Shown in pieces: positions 1 to 8,909 of a DNA stretch of 64,000 bases (position 1 is the stretch's first letter; each line of letters opens with the position of its first letter). The stretch comes from Nocardioidaceae bacterium. Its GTDB lineage: Bacteria > Actinomycetota > Actinomycetes > Propionibacteriales > Nocardioidaceae. A program made the position numbers and the translations under genes. The stretch lies in assembly GCA_029266455.1 (NCBI GenBank), contig JAQSWV010000010.1, forward strand, positions 1 through 64,000. The letters are read 5' to 3'. Under the pieces are notes generated by a model that worked only from the letters and a program-made list of their open reading frames with translations, was not told the DNA's origin and did not search any database.

Positions 1-435
1 CTCCGCCACCCCGGTGATCGACTCGACGACGTCATGAAGTGACTCCAGGTGCCCGATGTTGACTGTGCTGACGACATCGATCCCCGCGTCGAGGAGCTCC
101 TGACAATCCTGCCAGCGGCATGGGTGACGGGCGTCGGATGTGTTGCTGCGCGCGATGTCGTCGACAAGGACGACATCTGGTCTGCGCTGGATGACCGCGT
201 CGACGTCCAGTTGTGGGAAGTCCGAGCCCGCTGCGAGGCGAGGCGGGACACTTCGGAGTTCACGGAGGAGAAGCTCCACCGGAGCCCGGTCGTGGGTTTC
301 GACCAGGCCGACGAGTACGTCAGTTCCCCGGGAGGACCGCCGGAGACCCTCGGTGAGCATTGCATAGGTCTTGCCGACACCGGGAGCGGCTCCCAGGTAG
401 AGCCTGAGGCGACCCTTCGACCTCTCGTTCGACAT
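1..435 (-). CDS. kdpD: KdpD potassium sensor kinase, N-terminal part (runs off the window)
   Basis: Only the first 145 codons are inside the window. They read as the cytoplasmic KdpD domain: a P-loop GAAPGVGKTYAML near residue 16, then LVGLVETHDR, and NIGHLESLHDVVESITG near the edge, all typical of KdpD. The ATG at 435 starts the conserved N-terminus (MSNERSKGRLRLYLG). KdpD is the membrane histidine kinase that, with KdpE, senses potassium limitation and induces the Kdp ATPase. It diverges from the KimA-like importer at 592, so both potassium genes share the 436-591 spacer. The histidine kinase core lies outside the window. Confidence 0.93.
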   Translation of the reverse strand, partial: MSNERSKGRLRLYLGAAPGVGKTYAMLTEGLRRSSRGTDVLVGLVETHDRAPVELLLRELRSVPPRLAAGSDFPQLDVDAVIQRRPDVVLVDDIARSNTSDARHPCRWQDCQELLDAGIDVVSTVNIGHLESLHDVVESITGVAE

Positions 436-591
436 AGGCCCATTGTGCTCTTGCCGAGGCCCAACCGTCGCTGCTTCTTAACGCAGCCTTGACGCCGTTC
501 CTCCTTCCGCCGCCAGTACCCTCCGGGGACGATGAGGGCCGAATGACGAGCAGCGGCGTGGCCCTCGGGCCGGTCACGAGTTGGTGGTGCC
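436..591. promoter_or_regulatory. Divergent control region between kdpD and kimA
   Basis: This 156-bp spacer separates two divergent potassium genes, so both promoters must lie here. An imperfect hairpin at 466-494 has the stems GCTGC/GCAGC and CGTC/GACG. No c-di-AMP (ydaO-type) riboswitch signature was recognised and no confident -35/-10 pair was assigned. Confidence 0.4.
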
Positions 592-2652
592 ATGAGCGTG
601 ACCGATGCCGGTAAGCGGATCATGCTCGGCCGGAAGCTGCGCAGTGCGCAGCTGGGGGAGACGCTACTGTCCAAGCGGATCGCGCTGCCCGTGTTCGCGA
701 GCGATCCGCTGTCGAGTGTGGCGTACTCACCTGACGAGATCTTCATCATGTTGTCGATTGCTGGGCTGACTGCGTACTCGTACTCGTGGAAGATCGGTCT
801 GGTCATCGCGGTGGTCATGCTGGCCGTGATCGCCTCGTACCGACAGAATGTCCAGGCATATCAAAGCGGCGGGGGCGACTACGAGGTCGCCAGCACGAAC
901 CTCGGCCCCCGGTTCGGGCTGGGCGTCGCCAGCGCACTGATGGTCGACTACATCCTGACGGTGGCCGTCAGCATTTCGTCTGCCGCTCAGTATGCAGCCA
1001 CCGTCGTGCCGGCGGTGCAGGGCCACCAGGCGAGCCTGGCCGCTGGTGCCACCGTCTTCTTGATGGCGATGAACCTGCGTGGAGTGCGCGAGTCGGGGAC
1101 GGCTTTCGCGGTGCCGGCCTACGCCTTCATGGTGGCAATCGTCGGCATGGCCCTGGTCGGGTTCGTCCGGTACTGGCTGGGCGACCTGCCACTGGCAGAC
1201 ACTGCCCAGCTGCAGATCCTTCCGGAGGAGGGCTTCGTGGATGAGTTCGGCGGTGCGGCCGCCGCCTTCCTGCTGCTGCGGGCCTTTGCGTCCGGTTGCG
1301 CCACCTTGACGGGTGTTGAGGCGATCAGCAACGGAGTCCCGGCTTTCCGGGCACCGAAGGGACGCAACGCGGCCACCACACTCGCCGTGCTCGGCGCGCT
1401 CGCGGTCACCATGGCGCTCAGCATCATCACGCTCGCCAATGTCATCGACGTCCGCGTCGCCGAGGACCCCGCCATCCAGCTGGTGCGTCCCAACGGCGAC
1501 CCGGTGGGTAGCGGCTTCCACCAGGATCCGGTCGTCACCCAGATCGCGGCCTCCGTCTTCAACGGGTTCGACCTCGGCTTCTACCTTGTGGCGGCAGCTA
1601 CCGGAGTGATCCTCGTGCTCGCGGCCAACACGGCGTTCAACGGGTTCCCGGTCCTCGGCTCGATCCTCGCCCATGACGACTACATGCCACGGCTGCTGCG
1701 TACTCGCGGCGACCGCCTCGCTTACAGCAACGGCATCCTCGCACTGGCAGCGTTGGCGATTGCGCTCATCTGGGCCTTCGACGCAGAAGTCACCCGGCTG
1801 ATCCAGCTGTACATCGTCGGGGTGTTCGTCTCGTTCACCATCAGCCAGACCGGCATGGTGCGGCACTGGACGCGCCATCTGCGCACCGAGATCGACCCCG
1901 CGCAGCGCAGGCGCATGATACGGAGCCGGCTGATCAACGCCTTCGGCCTCAGTGTCACCGGAAGCGTTCTTGTCGTCGTGCTGTTGACCAAGTTCACCGA
2001 AGGGGCGTGGATCTCCATCCTCGCGATGGGACTGCTCTACCTACTGATGCGCGGCATCAACACCCACTACCAGCGGGTCGAGGCAGAACTCGAAGCGGAC
2101 CCCGGTGACCATGGACTGCCAAGCCGGGTCCACGCGATCGTGCTGGTCTCAAGGCTGCACAAGCCCGCCATCCGCGCCCTGTCGTACGCACGCGCGTCTC
2201 GGGCCAACGTCACAGAGGCGCTCACCGTCGACGTTGACCCCGAGGCGACGCAGCGGCTGCTCACCGACTGGAACGCCAGCGACATTCCCGTTCCGTTGAG
2301 GATCTTGTCGTCGCCATACCGCGAGACCATCCGCCCGATAGTGGCTTACATACGCAGCATCCGCCGCGAGAGCCCTCGCGACGTGATCACCGTGTACATC
2401 CCCGAGTACGTCGTCGGGCACTGGTGGGAGCGGCTGCTGCACAACCAGACGGCGCTGCGGCTCAAGGCGCGGCTGCTGTTCACCCCAGGCCTCATGGTCA
2501 CCAGCGTCCCGTACCAACTGCAGTCCTCGAAGATCGCCGCACGGCGTGCCGAGCAGATGCAGTCTGCCCCTGGTGATCTGCGGCGGGGGCATCTACCCGG
2601 TGGTCGCTCAGGAGCACCGAACATGTCAGACGCTGACAGTGGACGTCCTTGA
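592..2652 (+). CDS. kimA: KimA-type potassium importer (APC superfamily)
   Basis: A 686-residue membrane protein. Several stretches match Bacillus KimA (YdaO) closely: SDPLSSVAYSPDEI near residue 37, VDYILTVAVSIS near 118, ASGCATLTGVEAISN near 235, VLAANTAFNGFP near 343 and YIVGVFVSFTISQTGM near 405. About twelve membrane helices occupy residues 35-485, followed by a soluble C-terminal part of about 200 residues as in KimA. KimA is a proton-coupled high-affinity potassium importer. Divergence from kdpD supports potassium rather than amino acids as substrate. A generic APC amino-acid permease is the alternative annotation. Its stop overlaps the ATG of the next small gene (TGATG). Confidence 0.85.
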   Translation: MSVTDAGKRIMLGRKLRSAQLGETLLSKRIALPVFASDPLSSVAYSPDEIFIMLSIAGLTAYSYSWKIGLVIAVVMLAVIASYRQNVQAYQSGGGDYEVASTNLGPRFGLGVASALMVDYILTVAVSISSAAQYAATVVPAVQGHQASLAAGATVFLMAMNLRGVRESGTAFAVPAYAFMVAIVGMALVGFVRYWLGDLPLADTAQLQILPEEGFVDEFGGAAAAFLLLRAFASGCATLTGVEAISNGVPAFRAPKGRNAATTLAVLGALAVTMALSIITLANVIDVRVAEDPAIQLVRPNGDPVGSGFHQDPVVTQIAASVFNGFDLGFYLVAAATGVILVLAANTAFNGFPVLGSILAHDDYMPRLLRTRGDRLAYSNGILALAALAIALIWAFDAEVTRLIQLYIVGVFVSFTISQTGMVRHWTRHLRTEIDPAQRRRMIRSRLINAFGLSVTGSVLVVVLLTKFTEGAWISILAMGLLYLLMRGINTHYQRVEAELEADPGDHGLPSRVHAIVLVSRLHKPAIRALSYARASRANVTEALTVDVDPEATQRLLTDWNASDIPVPLRILSSPYRETIRPIVAYIRSIRRESPRDVITVYIPEYVVGHWWERLLHNQTALRLKARLLFTPGLMVTSVPYQLQSSKIAARRAEQMQSAPGDLRRGHLPGGRSGAPNMSDADSGRP

Positions 2653-2855
2653 TGGGCATGGGGATGCTGACGGCGCTAGCGCCCGTGCTCGGCTGGGCAT
2701 TGATGATGACGGGGCTTGCCGCTCTCGCCGTCGCGGTGTTCCGCGCCACATCGCCGTACGGGATGCCGCGGCCGGTGAGCGTGTGGCCGTATCTGCTGAC
2801 GGCCGTCGTACTTCTGCTTGCAGGGGGACTGCTCGTCATCGACTCTGCGGGGTAG
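2652..2855 (+). CDS. Small two-helix membrane protein coupled to kimA
   Basis: A 67-residue frame whose ATG (2652-2654) overlaps the kimA stop in TGATG, suggesting translational coupling. It encodes two hydrophobic segments (residues 5-27 and 43-62) joined by a short polar loop. No family was recognised. A small accessory subunit of the potassium importer is inference from position only. Confidence 0.55.
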   Translation: MGMGMLTALAPVLGWALMMTGLAALAVAVFRATSPYGMPRPVSVWPYLLTAVVLLLAGGLLVIDSAG

Positions 2856-3049
2856 TCAGATGCCCAGGGATCACACGACAGCATGCGGCCAGGGCTCGCA
2901 CTCCCTGTTTGCAGCACCCTCCAGTTGGCCCCATAGCATCGCGGTCCCGGGGTGTCGCGTGCGTTCCGGAAAGCCGGGGCGCCCAGACTGCGACGATGCA
3001 ACCTGTTGCCACGTGCCGCAGCCCCCGTTCCGTGACAGGGGGTCAGATC

Positions 3050-4039
3050 GTGTTCTCGTCCGCCGGGTCCTTCCGTGCCCGCACCCTGGTCTCTTGGGTG
3101 GTGGCGATCGCCGTCTGCGGCGCCTGCGCCACACCTGCACAACTCGCGGATCGCGGTCAGGGGGGAGGGTCGGCCGCCCACCACCCCGGCGACGATCCGC
3201 GAGTTGTGCAGGCGGCGGGGGCGAGGTCACGGACGGCGCCGTACCGCGGTCTGGGAACGTGGGTGGACGTCTACGACTCCCGCCAGCTGGCCCGCCCGGT
3301 GGCCGCCGTGCGCACGATGGACCGCAAGGGCGTGCGGACCCTCTTCGTCGAGACGGCGAACTACGCCTCGCCGCGGGCCGTGATGCACAAGCGGGCGATG
3401 GGCAGGTTCATCCATGCCGCCCACAAGCGCGGCCTGCGGGTGGTCGCCTGGTATCTGCCGTCGTTCTCGGATCTGCGCCTCGACCGGCGGCGGTCCCTGG
3501 CGGCCATCGACTTCCGGACCAGGCGAGGGCAGCGCTTCGACGGCTTCGGGCTCGACATCGAGGCCACGACGGTCAGGTCCGTGCAGGTGCGGCTCCGGCG
3601 CCTGCTCAAACTGTCCCACCAGATCAGGCGCGCAGCGGGCGATCGCTACTCGCTGGGTGCGATCACGCCCTCGCCGTACGGGATGCGGGCCATGCCCCGG
3701 TACTGGGGCAACGTGCGCAGGTTCCCCTTCCACAAGCTGGACCGCATCTACGACGTGCTGGCCCCGATGAGCTACTTCACCTACCGGGTGAACGGCGTGC
3801 GCGACGTTCGCGAGTACGTCCACTACAACATCGGTGCGGTACGCCGCCTCAGCCGGAACCCGCGGGTGCTCGTACACCCCATCGGCGGGATCGCGGACGA
3901 GACAAGCCGTCGCGAGGTGCGTGCCTACGTCAAGGTCGTGCGGCGGCGCGATGCCGTAGGAGGCAGCCTGTACGACTTCCCGCTGACCACCCGCAAGCAC
4001 TGGCCCGCACTCCGGAGGATCCCGGCCGGACCGCGGTGA
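3050..4039 (+). CDS. Secreted glycoside-hydrolase-like protein (TIM-barrel type)
   Basis: The GTG at 3050 follows the run AGGGGG with an 8-nt gap, giving 329 residues; an upstream ATG at 2996 is possible. Residues 8-35 form a signal peptide (ARTLVSWVVAIAVCGACA). The body shows YRGLGTWVDVYDSR, GFGLDIEATT and YDVLAPMSYFTYR, typical of secreted TIM-barrel glycoside-hydrolase-like proteins in which a Glu/Asp ends a core strand. The linker between signal peptide and domain is encoded by the inverted-repeat element at 3134-3212. Substrate unknown; cell-surface polysaccharide is likely. Confidence 0.7.
   Translation: MFSSAGSFRARTLVSWVVAIAVCGACATPAQLADRGQGGGSAAHHPGDDPRVVQAAGARSRTAPYRGLGTWVDVYDSRQLARPVAAVRTMDRKGVRTLFVETANYASPRAVMHKRAMGRFIHAAHKRGLRVVAWYLPSFSDLRLDRRRSLAAIDFRTRRGQRFDGFGLDIEATTVRSVQVRLRRLLKLSHQIRRAAGDRYSLGAITPSPYGMRAMPRYWGNVRRFPFHKLDRIYDVLAPMSYFTYRVNGVRDVREYVHYNIGAVRRLSRNPRVLVHPIGGIADETSRREVRAYVKVVRRRDAVGGSLYDFPLTTRKHWPALRRIPAGPR
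3134..3212. repeat. Perfect 20-bp inverted repeat inside the 3050 gene (REPIN-like)
   Basis: The left arm 3134-3153 (CCTGCACAACTCGCGGATCG) and the right arm 3193-3212 are perfect reverse complements, separated by a 39-nt G/C-rich spacer. The core ATCCGCGAGTTGTGCA recurs at 34118-34133 and resembles the 22-bp unit of the 32.1 kb array. The element is read through in frame. Confidence 0.85.
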
Positions 4040-4183
4040 CCGCCCGACAATGTGCTTCGTCACCCTTTCGGTCGGACATTCTGTCCCTTTCGGGATGCAG
4101 CAGGACATGCTGAGAGGGCCGGCGCCAGAGGTCCACTACGGTGCAGAGGAGGTCGGCGACAGTCCGCCCGCATCGGGGGCGGC

Positions 4184-6610
4184 ATGGCTGGGAGGTCCGA
4201 GTTCTCGTCACGCTTGCACTGGCGCCCACGCCGACCGGCTGGGCGCCGCCGGTCGATGCGCTTCTACCTGGTGGCGGTCTGGCTGGCAGCCACGCTGGCG
4301 GTCACGGGAGCCATCGGGTACGGGTTCTTCTGGAGTGCAGAGCAGGCCCGCGACGAGGTCATCGACCGGATGATGTTCCGGTCCGACAAGGCGGCCGAGT
4401 CCGTCGCGACCTCGGTCGCCGATGCTCGCACCGCGCTCGAGGCCATCGCGGCACAGCCGGATCTGGAGCGGGTCCTGGCGGCGCCGGAGGAGTGCACGTT
4501 GACGGTGCCCGGCGAGGGTGCCTTCCAGGAGCCACGTCTGGATATCGTCGGACGCGACGGTGGCGTGGCCTGCTCGTCCGATGCCTCTGCGCGGGTGGCT
4601 GCCCCGGGTGTCCACGACGACGCGGCCTGGTTCGACCGCGCACTGGAGTCGCCGGATGTCCTCGTCGACTGGAACGGGGTGGACCCCGCGACGGGAGCAG
4701 CCGCGGTGGTCATCGCCGCGCCCTTCGGCGGCACCGCGAGACGACCGGCCGGGGCCGCGGCCATGTTCCTCCCCTCGGACGACGCCGCCGCGGCGCTTGC
4801 CAGCGACATCGCGAGCACTGAGTCGGCGACCGCGACCGTGGTGGACGAGGCGTCCGGCGTGATCGTGTCCGCCTCGGCAGGTGAGCGCTCCCCCTCCGTG
4901 GACACGGGCACTGGCGGGGACTTCGGCTCCGTCCAGGGACAGTGGGCCGGCCTCGACGGGACGCAGCGCCTGTTCGGCTCAGCCGCGGTCGCCGACAGCT
5001 CCTGGCGCGTGTTCATGGGCGCCGAACGGTCCGAGGCCGTGTCGAGCGCCCGGGGCGCCCTCGTACGGCAGGGATGGATCGGCCTGGTGGCGCTTACGTT
5101 GATCGGGGCCGCCATGGTCCTCCTCGACCGCCGGGTCGCCGGACCGTTGCGGACGCTCACCGCCGCCATCACCACCGCTGGTCGCGACCCGGGCAGCCCA
5201 CGCGTCGAGACGACGGGGACCTCGGAGGTGGCAGCGCTCGTCGAACAGTTCAACGCGATGCTGGATCTGCGCGCCGGACACGACGCCCAGCTCCTGCACC
5301 AGATCAACCACGACTTCCTCACCGGTCTGCCCAACGCTCATGAGCTCCGTGAGCGGCTGCGGCAGTCCCTTCGCGCCCGAGGTGACGGCGTCGACCTCGC
5401 GGTGGTGTGGTTGGGACTCGATCGGTTCAAGAACGTCAACGACGGGTACGGTCACCAGGTCGGTGACCGCGTGCTCGAAGAGGTGGCCGATCGCATCGTC
5501 AAGCAGCTGCGTCCCCAGGACACGCTGGCCCGCTTCGCCGGTGATGAGTTCGTCGTTGTCTGCGAGAGCACCGGCGCCGACGGCGCCATCAGCGTGGTGG
5601 AGAGGTTGCAGCTGCTCTTCCACGAGCCGTTCCGCGTGGGCGGCAATGAGATCGCCCTGCAAGCGTCGCTGGGTATCGCCATCACCGAGCCGGCGCCTGG
5701 TAACGCGGAGCAGCTGCTCCGGGAAGCCAGCAGCGCGATGCGTCAGGCCAAGGTCCACGGTGGCGGTGGATGGCGCGTATTCACCGAACAGTCGCAGGAG
5801 CGGGCCACCGAGCAGCTCGCCCTGGAACGCGCCCTTCGCGACGCCCGGGACCAGGACCAGTTCGTCGTGCACTACCAGCCCGTCCTGGACGTCGCCACCG
5901 GCACGACCGTCGGCGCCGAGGCCCTGGTGCGTTGGCAACATCCCACCCGCGGACTCGTCCGCCCGCTCGACTTTCTTTCCGTGGCCGAGCAGACCGGCCA
6001 GATCGGAGCCATCGGAGGGTTCGTGCTGTTCGATGCCTGCCGACACGCCGCCCGGTGGTCGGCCGCCGGTTACCCCCTGCGCATCTCGGTGAACGTCGCG
6101 GCGAGTCAGCTCTCTGACCAGCACTTCCCGGCGCTGGTGCAGCAGGCCCTCAACCAGACCGGGCTTCCGCCCGAGCAGCTCTGCCTGGAGATCGGGGAGT
6201 CGGCGCTGATCGGCCACGCCGAGGAGGCTGTGGGGACCATGAACCGGCTCAGACGCCTCGGCGTGACACTCTCCGTGGACGACTTCGGCACGGGCTACTC
6301 GTCGCTCACCTATCTCCATGAGCTTCCGGTCGACGAGCTGAAGATCGACCGCTCCTTCATCGCTGAGCTCGGCGACGACTCCCGGCACACCCACCTGGTC
6401 GAGGCGATCATCCGGATGGCACACGCGTTGCAGCTCTCCGTGGTCGCCGAGGGCGTGGAGACCGCCGACCAGCTGGACGTGCTCACCGACCTGGGCTGCG
6501 AGCGTGCCCAGGGCTACCTGTTCGCCCCGGCGCAGACGGCGCAGGAGTTCCGCACCCGGCTGCTCGCCACCGCCACGCGGGCCGAGTCCGGTGCTCAAGC
6601 CCCGGTCTGA
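4184..6610 (+). CDS. Membrane GGDEF/EAL c-di-GMP enzyme with extracellular sensor
   Basis: An 808-residue protein. Residues 26-46 are a membrane helix, followed by an extracytoplasmic sensor of about 250 residues, a second helix near 300-318 and a HAMP-like linker. The GGDEF domain starts near HDFLTGLPN (about 375) but its signature is AGDEF. The EAL domain keeps EALVRW, NVAASQL, EIGES, DDFGTGYSSL, LKIDRSF and VAEGVET, so phosphodiesterase activity against c-di-GMP is expected. The cyclase half may be weak or regulatory. The start ATG at 4184 follows GGGGG; an internal ATG at 4256 is an alternative. Confidence 0.88.
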   Translation: MAGRSEFSSRLHWRPRRPAGRRRSMRFYLVAVWLAATLAVTGAIGYGFFWSAEQARDEVIDRMMFRSDKAAESVATSVADARTALEAIAAQPDLERVLAAPEECTLTVPGEGAFQEPRLDIVGRDGGVACSSDASARVAAPGVHDDAAWFDRALESPDVLVDWNGVDPATGAAAVVIAAPFGGTARRPAGAAAMFLPSDDAAAALASDIASTESATATVVDEASGVIVSASAGERSPSVDTGTGGDFGSVQGQWAGLDGTQRLFGSAAVADSSWRVFMGAERSEAVSSARGALVRQGWIGLVALTLIGAAMVLLDRRVAGPLRTLTAAITTAGRDPGSPRVETTGTSEVAALVEQFNAMLDLRAGHDAQLLHQINHDFLTGLPNAHELRERLRQSLRARGDGVDLAVVWLGLDRFKNVNDGYGHQVGDRVLEEVADRIVKQLRPQDTLARFAGDEFVVVCESTGADGAISVVERLQLLFHEPFRVGGNEIALQASLGIAITEPAPGNAEQLLREASSAMRQAKVHGGGGWRVFTEQSQERATEQLALERALRDARDQDQFVVHYQPVLDVATGTTVGAEALVRWQHPTRGLVRPLDFLSVAEQTGQIGAIGGFVLFDACRHAARWSAAGYPLRISVNVAASQLSDQHFPALVQQALNQTGLPPEQLCLEIGESALIGHAEEAVGTMNRLRRLGVTLSVDDFGTGYSSLTYLHELPVDELKIDRSFIAELGDDSRHTHLVEAIIRMAHALQLSVVAEGVETADQLDVLTDLGCERAQGYLFAPAQTAQEFRTRLLATATRAESGAQAPV

Positions 6611-6715
6611 TCACCCGGCCGGAAACGCCTCTGCGGGTGACCGCGGCTCCGGCCATGCCGGTTCGGGCAGAGGTGGCGGCGCAGGAACGGCCAGGCGGTA
6701 CCCCACAATGGGGCA

Positions 6716-8029
6716 ATGCCGGGCCCTTCTCCAGTGAGAAAGCTGGCGGTCTCCGCCAGTCTGGACGGCTTCTTGTTCGGCTTCGCCGGTATCGGCGCCG
6801 CCTGGGTGGCATGGCTGCTGCTGCGGGAAGGACTTCGCGAGGGCTGGCAGATGTCCTTGCTGCTCGTCTTCTACGTGGTGGCCGCCTACCTCGTCCTGCC
6901 GCGGCTGCACCGGATGCTCACCTCCCTCTACCTGCCCGGCTACTTCATCGGTCGCACCCGAACCAGCGACGGTCTGCTGGGTGACCCCGTGAACCTCGCC
7001 GCTCTCGGCCAGGAGTCGCAGATCCACACGGCGATGCGTGCCGCCGGATGGGTCCGCGCGGATCCGGTCACGTTGCGCAGCAGCATCAGGATCGTCACGG
7101 CGACCCTGTCGCGACGGGGTTACCGCGAGGCGCCCGTCAGCCCTCTGCACCTGTTCGACCGCCAGCAGGACTTCGCCTATCAGCAGGAGGTCCCGGGCCG
7201 GGCCTCGGCGCGCCACCACGTGCGCTTCTGGCGCTGCCCGGACGACTGGATGCTGCCCGGTGGGTACGCCGTGGACTGGGTCGCCGCCGGCACGTACGAC
7301 CGCGCCGTGGGTCTGTCGCTGCTGACCTTCCAGGTGACGCACCGGATCGCCGAGGACATCGACGCCGAGCGCGACCACATCACCAGGACGGTTCTCGCGG
7401 CGCGCCCCGAGGTCGAGGTCCGGGTCATCCGCAACTTCTCGACCGGCTACCACTCCCGCAACGGCGGTGGCGACAGGATCGAGACCGATGGCGACCTGCC
7501 GGTCATCGACGTCCGAGCGGTACCCGCCGACCCAGCAGAGGCGGTGCCCGAGCCGGGCACGGACAGCCGGGTACGGCGGCCGGTGACCACGGTGTTCGGC
7601 GCCGGCACCGCGGCGTTGCGTGGCGCCTACCTGCTGACCCTGGCTGTCTTCGTGCTGGTCGCCGACCGCACCCACGAGTTCGTCGCCTGGGAGCTGGCGA
7701 GCGCCGCCGAGGCGGCGTACGTGGCCGTGTGCGTGGGGGTGGCCGACCTCGTCCTGGCGGTGCTGACGTTTCTGGGCAGCACCTGGGCGCGTCTGCTGGT
7801 GATGTTCGGCTGCGCGGTACCCATCGCGGTGGCGTTCGTCGAGGACCTACGCGTCACCGGCCCACCCACGCTGTCGACGAACCTTCCCCCCATCGCCCTG
7901 AGCATCCTTGTGCTCCTGGCCCTGACCAGCCGCAAGGCCCGGGACTTCGCGTCGCAGCGGCGCACCAGCGTGCCGGAACGTACGAACGCACCCGGCCGGC
8001 CGGGGGAGTCCGCCGGCGCAGCCGCCTGA
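6716..8029 (+). CDS. LssY C-terminal domain membrane protein
   Basis: A 437-residue protein. Two helices at the N-terminus precede a soluble domain with PVSPLHLFDRQQDFAYQQE, HHVRFWR and TFQVTHRIAEDIDAERD, the pattern of the LssY_C family. Four hydrophobic segments follow at the C-terminus. LssY_C proteins are envelope-associated and of uncertain biochemical function. The gene lies 18 bp upstream of the DMT transporter gene at 8048 and may be cotranscribed with it. Confidence 0.72.
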   Translation: MPGPSPVRKLAVSASLDGFLFGFAGIGAAWVAWLLLREGLREGWQMSLLLVFYVVAAYLVLPRLHRMLTSLYLPGYFIGRTRTSDGLLGDPVNLAALGQESQIHTAMRAAGWVRADPVTLRSSIRIVTATLSRRGYREAPVSPLHLFDRQQDFAYQQEVPGRASARHHVRFWRCPDDWMLPGGYAVDWVAAGTYDRAVGLSLLTFQVTHRIAEDIDAERDHITRTVLAARPEVEVRVIRNFSTGYHSRNGGGDRIETDGDLPVIDVRAVPADPAEAVPEPGTDSRVRRPVTTVFGAGTAALRGAYLLTLAVFVLVADRTHEFVAWELASAAEAAYVAVCVGVADLVLAVLTFLGSTWARLLVMFGCAVPIAVAFVEDLRVTGPPTLSTNLPPIALSILVLLALTSRKARDFASQRRTSVPERTNAPGRPGESAGAAA

Positions 8030-8047
8030 GGCACCGGGAGCCGACTG

Positions 8048-8908
8048 GTGGAAGCGATGACGTTCGCGGCGGGGTTCGCCCTGCTGGCGGCCCTGGCGTC
8101 CGCGATCGGCTCTGTCGCCCAGCACGGCGCGGCCTCCCAGGTGCCGCGTGCCGAAACGAGCGGCCCGGCGTTGATGGTGACGCTGGCACGGCAGCGCGTG
8201 TGGTGGGCGGGAGTTCTCGGTGACGCGGGGTCGTTCGCCTTCCAGGCCGTGGCGCTCGCGCTCGGGCCTCTTCTGCTGGTGCAGCCGTTGCTGGTCGTAG
8301 CGCTCGTCTTCGCACTTCCCGTCGGTGCGCGCTGGAGTGGTCGCCGGGTGGTGCCGGCCGACGTCGGCTGGGCCGTCGCGCTCTGCGCCGGGCTGACCGT
8401 CTTTCTCGTCCTCGGCAACCCCACGGCAGGGGTCGACCACGCCTCCGCCCGCGAGTGGTCGGTCGTCGGCAGCGTGCTCGGGCTGGTGATCGGAGTCTGC
8501 GCGTTCGCCGCGGGCATGACGGGGGGAGCCATCCGTGCCGGACTCCTGGCCGTCGCCACCGGCACGTGCTTCGGGCTGTCCGCCGCCCTGACGAAGTCGG
8601 TGGCCGATCTCTTCTCCGACAGTCCGGTCGCGGTGATGACCTTCGCGGGCACCTATGCGCTGCTCGGTACTGGCGCTCTCGGGTTCTACTTCCAGACCGC
8701 GGCGTTCCAGGCGGGCGCGTTGAGCGCATCCCTGCCGACGATGACACTTCTCGAGCCGGTCGTGGCCGTCGGCGTCGGCATCGCGATCCTGCAGGAGCAC
8801 GTCCGTGCCGACGGGCTGGAATGGTTCCTGCTGGGCGTGTCGGGCGTCGTGATGGTCGTCGCGACGGTTGCGCTGTCGTTGTCCTCGGCGCGTGCGAACG
8901 TGCCGTGA
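8048..8908 (+). CDS. DMT-family (EamA-like) transporter
   Basis: A 286-residue, roughly ten-helix protein with the duplicated small-helix organisation of drug/metabolite transporters: FQAVALALGPLLLVQPLLV in the first half and FYFQTAAFQAGALSASLPT followed by LEPVVAVGVGIAILQE in the second. The GTG at 8048 is preceded by CGGGAG. Substrate cannot be inferred. It converges with the GadC-like gene, whose stop lies 2 bp away. Confidence 0.75.
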   Translation: MEAMTFAAGFALLAALASAIGSVAQHGAASQVPRAETSGPALMVTLARQRVWWAGVLGDAGSFAFQAVALALGPLLLVQPLLVVALVFALPVGARWSGRRVVPADVGWAVALCAGLTVFLVLGNPTAGVDHASAREWSVVGSVLGLVIGVCAFAAGMTGGAIRAGLLAVATGTCFGLSAALTKSVADLFSDSPVAVMTFAGTYALLGTGALGFYFQTAAFQAGALSASLPTMTLLEPVVAVGVGIAILQEHVRADGLEWFLLGVSGVVMVVATVALSLSSARANVP

Positions 8909-8909
8909 C

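Noticed and set aside
49-492. 147-codon frame at the window start, plus strand
   Set aside because: Antisense to the conserved KdpD N-terminus.
436-591. c-di-AMP (ydaO) riboswitch before kimA
   Set aside because: Expected from Bacillus biology, but the conserved riboswitch sequence blocks were not found in the 156-bp spacer.
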